A stretch of DNA of 64,000 nt. Origin: Achromobacter pestifer (lineage in GTDB: Bacteria > Pseudomonadota > Gammaproteobacteria > Burkholderiales > Burkholderiaceae_B). The stretch spans positions 806,001 through 870,000 of the forward strand of contig NZ_CADIJX010000002.1 of the NCBI RefSeq assembly GCF_902859625.1, in the 5' to 3' direction. Under the pieces are notes generated by a model that did no database searches, was not told the origin of the DNA, and saw only the letters and a program-made list of their open reading frames with translations. A program made the translations under genes and the position numbers. Positions 63,291 to 64,000 of this stretch are shown here, piece by piece (within the stretch, counting starts at the first letter, position 1; every line of letters starts with the position of its first letter).

Positions 63291-64000
63291 CTAGGCCTTG
63301 TCGCGCCACGGTGTGGAGCCGAATGCGGCACGCAGATGCGCCAGGAAGCCGGCCGTCCGGGCGGACAGGTCCTGGCGTGATTTCACCAATGCCACCACGT
63401 TGGCGTCGGGCAGGTTCCATCCCGCAAGCAGCGGCACCAGCGATCGTGTTTTCAAGTGCTCCGCGACATCCCACTCCGACCGCGCGACGATGCCGTGTCC
63501 GGCCAGCGCCCAGTCCACGGCGGCGGCGCCAGTATTGCTGGATAGCGCCGGCGCGATGCGTACGCCGACAGCGGGCCCCCGGCCGCGCTTGAAGCGCCAC
63601 AACGTGACGTCTTCATCGTTCTCGCGCAAGGCGATGCAGTCATGGTCGCGCAAGTCTTCCGGTTTGGCGGGCGCTCCGTGGCGTGCCAGATAGGAGGGCG
63701 CCGCACACAGGATGCGGCGGTTGGGGGCCAGCGGATAGGCCACCAAGGTCGAATCGCGCAGTTCGCCGATGTGCACCATGACGTCCCAGTTGTCGGTGGC
63801 CAACCGGGGCGGGCCGTCGGACAATGTCAGGCTGGCGGTGACGTTGTCGCTGCTTTCGCGGAAACCGGCCACCAGCCCGGCGATGTATCGCTGGCCGAAA
63901 CCCAGCGGCGCCACCACACGCAGATGTCCTGCCACCACCCCGCGCCGTCCGGCCAGTTCATCGGCCAGATCGCCCAGTTCGCCGCAGATCTGCCCGGCCC
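63291..64000 (-). CDS. LysR family regulator, 5'-truncated by the window edge
   Basis: At least 236 residues of the C-terminal effector domain (LysR_substrate): G-H-L-R-V-V-A-P-L-G-F-G, D-V-M-V-H-I-G-E-L, L-A-P-N-R-R-I-L-C-A-A-P-S-Y-L and W-A-L-A-G-H-G-I. The HTH lies beyond base 64000; the frame stays open to the edge. It is convergent with the RidA-family gene (30-nt gap). Confidence 0.9.
   Translation of the reverse strand, partial: AGQICGELGDLADELAGRRGVVAGHLRVVAPLGFGQRYIAGLVAGFRESSDNVTASLTLSDGPPRLATDNWDVMVHIGELRDSTLVAYPLAPNRRILCAAPSYLARHGAPAKPEDLRDHDCIALRENDEDVTLWRFKRGRGPAVGVRIAPALSSNTGAAAVDWALAGHGIVARSEWDVAEHLKTRSLVPLLAGWNLPDANVVALVKSRQDLSARTAGFLAHLRAAFGSTPWRDKA

Overview
The window is GC-rich chromosomal DNA, and its gene content and order fit a betaproteobacterium of the Burkholderiales, most likely Alcaligenaceae (Achromobacter/Bordetella-like). 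The pointers are two periplasmic 'Bug' (TctC-type) solute-binding proteins, the ribF-ileS-lspA run followed by coaBC, the dapC-dapD-dapE-prmB-ABC-F block, and an EhuABCD-type ectoine importer. This is inferred from gene families; no database search was run. I saw no insertion sequence, prophage or CRISPR array. Coding density is high and most genes sit in short operons with ATGA or TGATG overlaps.

Layout. 1-3.0 kb: ehuB-ehuC-ehuD-ehuA, an ABC importer probably for ectoine/hydroxyectoine. 3.1-7.5 kb: an Old Yellow Enzyme, a dimeric dUTPase, a small membrane protein, DedA and a YdjM-like membrane protein. 7.5-13.9 kb: a poorly characterised cluster. A TetR regulator and an M24-fold protein with a degraded metal site diverge from an IclR regulator, PepE, DUF1177, AroM and a Bug binding protein. 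14-15.1 kb: a double zinc-ribbon protein coupled to a CDF metal exporter. 15.2-21.8 kb: coaBC, lspA, ileS and ribF on the minus strand, with purN divergent. 21.9-24.3 kb: an RsmB/NOP-type RNA m5C methyltransferase with a tandem-repeat RG-rich extension and an acidic tail. 25.1-28.9 kb: fatty acid desaturase, UvrD helicase, chorismate mutase. 28.9-34.4 kb: iron-type sigma factor, FecR, TonB receptor and a di-heme peroxidase, with a good Fur box upstream. 34.4-40.7 kb: ABC-F protein, PrmB, the lysine/DAP genes dapE-dapD-dapC, and tRNA-Leu(TAG).

40.7-42 kb is a less conserved stretch next to the tRNA, with short tandem repeats, two unknown small genes and AT-rich DNA. 42.1-48.9 kb is a five-gene operon: MFS transporter, FGGY (glycerol-type) kinase, GlpD-type dehydrogenase, an alkyl-DHAP-synthase-like FAD enzyme, and a GlpP-type antiterminator. 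A promoter and a perfect 12-bp stem-loop lie in its leader, which makes a self-contained antitermination circuit plausible. 48.9-54.9 kb: a second Bug protein, a VOC protein preceded by a near-consensus LexA box, a LysE exporter, AqpZ, a DUF1444-like protein, MgtC and cytochrome b561. 55-59.3 kb: KdsA outside its usual pyrG/eno context, small unknown proteins, a GNAT, and a PqiB-type MCE protein without PqiA. 59.4-64 kb: two MFS exporters around a TetR regulator with two tandem operators, a RidA-family protein and a LysR gene cut by the window edge.

The strongest leads are the GlpP/leader-hairpin operon with its AGPS-like enzyme, the RG-repeat RNA methyltransferase, the M24-like/PepE/DUF1177/AroM cluster, the LexA box before the VOC gene, and a REP-like triple hairpin translated as the N-terminus of DapE.
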